From Acanthochlamys bracteata (lineage: Eukaryota; Streptophyta; Magnoliopsida; Pandanales; Velloziaceae): a stretch of DNA of 64,000 bases. Where the stretch lies: positions 10,354,001 to 10,418,000 of the forward strand of contig CM034127.1 of assembly GCA_019914995.1 (NCBI GenBank). The letters are read 5' to 3'. The notes under the pieces were generated by a model, which worked only from the letters and a program-made list of their open reading frames with translations, was not told the DNA's origin and made no database searches. Each line of letters opens with the position of its first letter. Positions within the stretch are counted from its first letter, which is position 1. Below are positions 61,889 through 64,000 of this stretch, one piece after another. Made by a program: the position numbers and the translations under genes.

Positions 61889-62079
61889 ATTTGGTATCAA
61901 TGAGATGATAAGAAGATATTAGGAGTCCCTTTTATGGTTTCTGCCTTTCTACAGTGGTTGCTTACTTTTGTATATACTTAGTTACCACTTGGTGAATCTC
62001 TGTCACTCACATTGTGAATTCAGGAATAAATTCTATCTGAGAAATTTCTATTTATGTACAGTCTCACTCCCTCTTTTAC
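61889..62079 (+). other. Probable 3'UTR of the LysM receptor-like gene
   Basis: T-rich mixed sequence after the TAA at 61886-61888, including AGGAATAAATTC near 62023, which may serve as a polyadenylation signal. Confidence 0.4.
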
Positions 62080-62298
62080 GTGGGAGTGCTTTTAAAAATA
62101 CATTTTTCTAAAACGATTGAGATTTTAGAAATTTGTAGTTATTTATTTAAAAAAATAATAAAGAAATAAAATATAATTTTATAATGTAAGATTTTTTTAT
62201 TTTTAAAAGTTTTAAAAATATTCTGTAGGATTTTATTAAGAAATATAAAACAAAATATTAGAACGAAAAGTAGTTGAATTTTGAAAAGCAACTCCCAC
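62080..62298 (-). mobile_element. AT-rich MITE-like element, copy 16 (reverse), best termini
   Basis: Starts GTGGGAGTGCTTTT and ends AAAAGCAACTCCCAC, nearly perfect inverted repeats and the clearest ends in the window. The reversed core (ATAATTTTATAATGTAAG) is diverged. Confidence 0.75.
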
Positions 62299-63479
62299 AC
62301 ACCACCTTAGTTTTATAGGTTGTTAAGGGTGTATTTTAAATACACATAATTGAGTTTTATAAAAATAAAAATAGAAAGTAAATTTAGAAAAAAAGGGTTA
62401 AAATAGAATTTAATTTTTATGTTTAATTATTTTTTAAGTGGGTCTAAAGTTAAATTTAATTTTTATATTTTCTAAATGAGTTGGGACTAAAATATAGTAA
62501 TTTTGAAGTATAATTTTGATTTCAATTTAAATGTGTAAATTGTTCCGAACTCTAAATTTTGATGGAAAAACTAAAATTTTAAAAATTTGAAACACGCCAT
62601 CCATAAAAGTAACTAGGAAATTTTCAATGGCTAGTTCTTTGGAGTCGAATCTATTAGATCCATATTTGGGCCTTAGGTGTACCTAGTATGATGGGCCATT
62701 TGATCAGAACTCGAGGCATAATCTAATTCTAATCGCCAAGTATCTTTCAAATAAATATTAGAATTTCTTTTATTGATTTAACTAAACATAATCGATAAAA
62801 ATGATAGCAAGAATAATTGACTGATCCAATTAATTGTTTCCGGTAATCATGATTTTACCTTTGATATGCTAAAGTTAAAGTTTTTATTCCTTAAGAACTT
62901 ATGACATTTTAATAGATACCTGGAATAGTGAACATCTAATTTTCAACCCTTCTTAACCCCTACTTTCTTTCTACATACCCTGACAGATAATAAATTAGTA
63001 AATATAATTTTTCTCTCTCCTCATTCTACTTTCAAAGATTTCTTTCTCCACCTTCTTTCATTTAATTCTTGCTTAAAGCTCCTAGTTTCTTAGGAAATTA
63101 CGAACAAAAATTCATATAGTATAGGTTTAGGTTTGATGATCATACAATATATGAACATCAATATTGAATCGCTCTTACAAATGCTTCCTAAGTGTACGCA
63201 TCTCGCGTGCTTAACTAGTGTTCAACTCATTTTATGAAATTAAATTTATACAAATAAAATTTTGTATTAACTTTATATTAAAAAAGTTTGAAAATAAAAT
63301 TTTAAATTTGACTTTTGAAAATAAATATTTGGCCGGAAACTAAATAACGACAACGACGGTCAAATTTCAATCACACCGTTATGCTGCTGTCATGTAGATA
63401 CGATGCAACAGTTTAAAAATTCCGACCGAAATGATTAAGCAAACTCGGTTATCAGATTTGAGATTAAGAAAAATCAAGC
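62299..63479. other. Intergenic AT-rich DNA, no gene seen
   Basis: No frame above background. Low-complexity A/T patches only. Confidence 0.45.
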
Positions 63480-64000
63480 CAACTTAGGGTCATCACTATC
63501 GCAATCCTGTAGCCGCTGCATCGATTACGATTTGACCTGCTCCTGTCTTCACTATCATTCACCGCTTTTTTGGCGTCGCTTCTACTGATCTTTGCCAGTG
63601 CAATTTGATCTCCGACGGTGCTATTGGAACTAGCAACTTCTCACCGTCGTTGTCTTCTCCTCGTCGCCAATGTCCCCTCGATTAATTTCGTCAATGATTT
63701 GAAGCCGTTGTTGTTGCTATTTGTTCACTATCGCCGTGCTGTTGAAGTCGTCATCTAATTCGATAGATCCGACGATCCTACATAGCGAATAGAGTTAGCC
63801 TAAATCTGGCCGATTCGGTTCGATCTAATCGGATTCAAACCAGACCGACCGACCCAGACTAGTTCAGTTGAACCAACTGACCAAGACGATTCAAACATAA
63901 TCAAATCAATAATTTGGTTATCCAGACCGAATCAAATTAACTAGATCGAATCAGATTGAACCAAACTTAGTTCTATCTTATACTAGACCAAATCGAACCG
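63480..64000. repeat. GC-richer patch followed by degenerate CGAAC/GATTCG-type repeats
   Basis: 63480-63780 is rich in CGTCG/CCGTTG-like triplets without an ORF. From about 63810 to the edge the sequence is built from variants of GATTCGGTT, AACCGAAT and GACCGA (for example CCGATTCGGTTCGATC, CAGACCGACCGACCC, GACCGAATC, AAATCGAACCG). This looks like an imperfect short tandem repeat that runs off the window. Confidence 0.5.

Overview
The window is nuclear DNA from a flowering plant, most likely a dicot. Genes are widely spaced with GT-AG introns, intergenic DNA is very AT-rich, and the protein families are plant-specific (CrRLK1L, LysM receptor-like, plant FRO, DUF604, BRH1-type RING). I cannot name the species.

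Layout. 0.4-3.2 kb, minus: a CrRLK1L (malectin-like) receptor kinase broken by three frame changes and a nonsense codon. 4.58-8.57 kb, minus: an intact eight-exon ferric reduction oxidase (718 aa). 12.7-18.9 kb, plus: a six-exon mitochondrial MscS-like channel of the MSL1 type (537 aa) with an apparent GC-AG intron. 21.8-23.8 kb, minus: a three-exon DUF604 glycosyltransferase-like protein (575 aa). 24-36.5 kb: no convincing protein gene, but a three-LTR tandem array that looks like a TRIM element, a dense cluster of AT-rich foldback elements, and a possible spliced non-coding unit at 32.7-34.1 kb. 39.2-43.4 kb, plus: a large nuclear RS/basic protein of unknown function (about 1336 aa) with a long 5' leader. 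48.0-48.6 kb, minus: a single-exon RING-H2 E3 ligase of the BRH1/RHA1 type. 49-58 kb: gene-poor with more AT-rich elements. 58.6-61.9 kb, plus: a two-exon LysM receptor-like protein whose kinase domain has lost its DFG aspartate and glycine loop. 62-64 kb: repeats and unassigned sequence.

The genes are independent units and do not form an operon or an obvious functional cluster. Their roles are iron reduction at a membrane, mechanosensitive flux in mitochondria, a probable Golgi glycosyltransferase, a nuclear RNA-related protein, ubiquitin ligation and perception of chitin-like ligands.

The strongest non-genic signal is one AT-rich MITE-like family of about 200-330 bp. At least 16 copies in both orientations share a conserved core and short terminal inverted repeats. 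The other notable items are the TRIM-like tandem array, the decaying receptor kinase, the GC-AG intron and the pseudokinase receptor. I found no CRISPR array, tRNA, rRNA or clear microRNA precursor. All exon boundaries were read by eye from splice signals and reading frame.
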